DNA from: Streptosporangiaceae bacterium | Lineage (GTDB): Bacteria; Actinomycetota; Actinomycetes; Streptosporangiales; Streptosporangiaceae | Length of the DNA: 41,724 bases | NCBI GenBank assembly: GCA_025934375.1 | Contig: JAICYD010000059.1 | Span: forward strand, 1-41,724 | Direction: 5' to 3' | Shown here: positions 40,647 through 41,724 of the stretch, piece by piece | Layout: every line of letters starts with the position of its first letter | How positions within the stretch are numbered: position 1 is the first letter of the stretch | The notes under the pieces: model-generated | What the model was told of the DNA's origin: nothing | The model's input: the letters and a program-made list of their open reading frames with translations, nothing else | Databases searched by the model: none | Made by a program: the position numbers and the translations under genes

Positions 40647-41528
40647 TCAGGGCTGGATGTTCTCCAGGTCCTCCAGCAGGCTGGGGTGCTTCGGCTCCCA
40701 GCCGAGCGCCTGCCGGGTGTGGGTGCTGGCCGAGGGCTGGTCGGCCGAGAAGATCGCGCCGAGGGGGCCGTAGGTCTGCGCCGGCACCGACTGGACCGGC
40801 ACGCCCAGCCGCCGGCCGATGACCGCCGCGATGTCACGCACCGGGTCTCCCTCGTCGGCCACGGCGTGCCAGGCGGTACCCGGCCCGGCCTGCTCCAGGG
40901 CGAGCCGGAAGAGGACGGCCGCGTCGAGCGCGTGCACGGCCGGCCAGCGCTGGGCGCCGTCGCCCGGGTAGCCGGACACGCCGGACTGGCGGGCGATGGT
41001 GGTCAGCAGGCCGGCGAACCCGCCCGTGCCCTGGTTGTGAACGGTGCGCGGCAGGCGCACGGCAGTGCTCCGGACCCCGCGCGCGGCCAGGCCGAGGACC
41101 GCCGTGACCGACTGGCCGCGGCCACCGACCGGCCCCTCGGGCGGCACCGCGTCGGCCTCGGTGGAGGCGCGGCCCGGCACGGAGGGCGTGCCCGAGCAGG
41201 TGACGAAGGGGCGGTCGCTGCCGATGAGCTCCTCGCCGAGGGCCGCGAGGGCGGCGCCCTCCTCGGCGACCGACTTGGCCACGGCCCCGGCGCTACTGAA
41301 GTCGTGACCGAAGGCCAGGTGGATCACCCCGTCGGCGGCGGCGGCGCCGGCCCGCAGGACGTTCAGGTCGGCGAGGCCGCCCCGCAGCGACTCGGCGCCG
41401 GCCGCCTCGGCGGCCCGCGCCGACGCGTCGGAGCGGGCGAGCGCGAGGACGGTGTGGCCGTTGCCGAGGAGCTCGGCGACGACGGCGGACCCGATCAGGC
41501 CGGTGCCGCCAGTGATGAAGACGCGCAT
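40647..41528 (-). CDS. Extended SDR (NAD-dependent epimerase/dehydratase family) oxidoreductase
   Basis: A 293-residue Rossmann protein. The nucleotide motif MRVFITGGTGLIGSAVVAEL is at the very N-terminus, followed by VLALARSDASARAAEAAGAE and DGVIHLAFGHDFS. The usual Y-x-x-x-K catalytic pair of SDRs is not evident around VGGRGQSVTAVLGLAARGVR, so this looks like an atypical SDR. The ATG at 41528 is chosen for the GGGGAG four bases before it; the frame is open for 50 more codons upstream without ribosome site. Convergent with the ATP-grasp gene. Function is unknown and unlikely to belong to the cluster. Confidence 0.85.
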   Translation of the reverse strand: MRVFITGGTGLIGSAVVAELLGNGHTVLALARSDASARAAEAAGAESLRGGLADLNVLRAGAAAADGVIHLAFGHDFSSAGAVAKSVAEEGAALAALGEELIGSDRPFVTCSGTPSVPGRASTEADAVPPEGPVGGRGQSVTAVLGLAARGVRSTAVRLPRTVHNQGTGGFAGLLTTIARQSGVSGYPGDGAQRWPAVHALDAAVLFRLALEQAGPGTAWHAVADEGDPVRDIAAVIGRRLGVPVQSVPAQTYGPLGAIFSADQPSASTHTRQALGWEPKHPSLLEDLENIQP

Positions 41529-41541
41529 GGGACTCCCCGAA

Positions 41542-41583
41542 GTGATGGGACTTTGTACCGTCACTCTAGCATGGTGATGGGAC
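41542..41583 (-). promoter_or_regulatory. Direct repeat GTGATGGGAC in the SDR promoter
   Basis: GTGATGGGAC occurs at 41542-41551 and again at 41574-41583, 32 bp apart (three helical turns), between 14 and 55 bp upstream of the SDR start. On the gene's strand it reads GTCCCATCAC, with TAGAGT between the copies as a possible -10. Placement on one face of the helix suggests operator half-sites for a repressor, perhaps encoded just outside the window. Confidence 0.5.
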
Positions 41584-41724
41584 AAGGTCTCATCATGGGG
41601 ATGGGCTCGTGGGCTGGCGCCAGCGAGCATGCCCGCAGGCGATGGTCGGCCTGGACCGGGCGCGGCGCGAAGTACCACGGGGCCGCCCAGAATGCCTCCG
41701 GGGCGGCGGAGCGGCCATGCTAAC

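Noticed and set aside
41571..41723. Short plus-strand frame (about 50 codons) at the right edge
   Set aside because: It overlaps the SDR promoter repeats, has no ribosome site and no recognisable content; the edge leaves it undecidable.

Overview
The window is high-GC actinobacterial DNA. Evidence: strong GC bias at third codon positions, many GTG/TTG starts, ATGA/GTGA stop-start overlaps, likely leaderless mRNAs, AsnC/Lrp, LuxR-ATPase and AcoR-type regulators, and gene sets familiar from soil Actinomycetota. No rRNA, tRNA, CRISPR array, integrase or transposase was seen. Genus cannot be assigned from the sequence alone.

Left part (1-7439): a propane/methane-type soluble diiron monooxygenase operon on the minus strand (small conserved ORF, mimA, mimB, mimC, mimD, then an amidohydrolase cut by the window edge). 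It is divergent from its AcoR/MimR-type activator. Two matching dyads, TCTCA-N3-TGAGACAG, lie in front of the two leftward units. A LuxR-type ATPase regulator (7448-9793) converges on mimR.

Middle part (9794-29490): a putrescine/GABA catabolic locus (class III aminotransferase plus Lrp regulator). Its gamma-aminobutyraldehyde dehydrogenase is a wreck (two internal in-frame deletions and a frameshift), and the 3' end of the aminotransferase gene is repeated twice downstream with a 100-bp period. Then come an orphan zinc-binding lipoprotein with a Zur-like box, a methyltransferase, an Lrp/DMT-exporter divergent pair, an MFS exporter plus BmrR-like MerR regulator with a 19-bp-spacer promoter, a GlsB-type membrane protein, phosphoglucomutase, a small DPxEPIDKI-repeat ORF, a broken small membrane-protein ORF, a secreted serine hydrolase, a DUF1707 protein, an aldo/keto reductase, and an amino-acid permease coupled to a STAND/TPR protein.

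Right part (29919-40629): the most interesting region, a nine-gene, tightly spaced plus-strand cluster. It starts from a near-consensus promoter placed to give a leaderless mRNA. It encodes a thioredoxin-reductase-like flavoprotein lacking the CxxC pair, a DUF692/MNIO iron oxygenase with a long extra C-terminal region, a 51-residue cysteine-free peptide with the best Shine-Dalgarno sequence of the locus followed by a 16-bp hairpin, an O-methyltransferase, a rearranged ATP-grasp-like protein, an MFS exporter, a B12-type radical SAM enzyme, a second methyltransferase and a canonical ATP-grasp ligase. I infer a ribosomally made and modified peptide (RiPP) pathway of a type I do not recognise: MNIO + B12-radical SAM + two ATP-grasps + two methyltransferases acting on a Cys-free precursor. 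By eye the first genes of the cluster are less GC-rich than their surroundings, which suggests acquisition.

The window ends with an extended SDR oxidoreductase on the minus strand whose upstream region carries a direct repeat.
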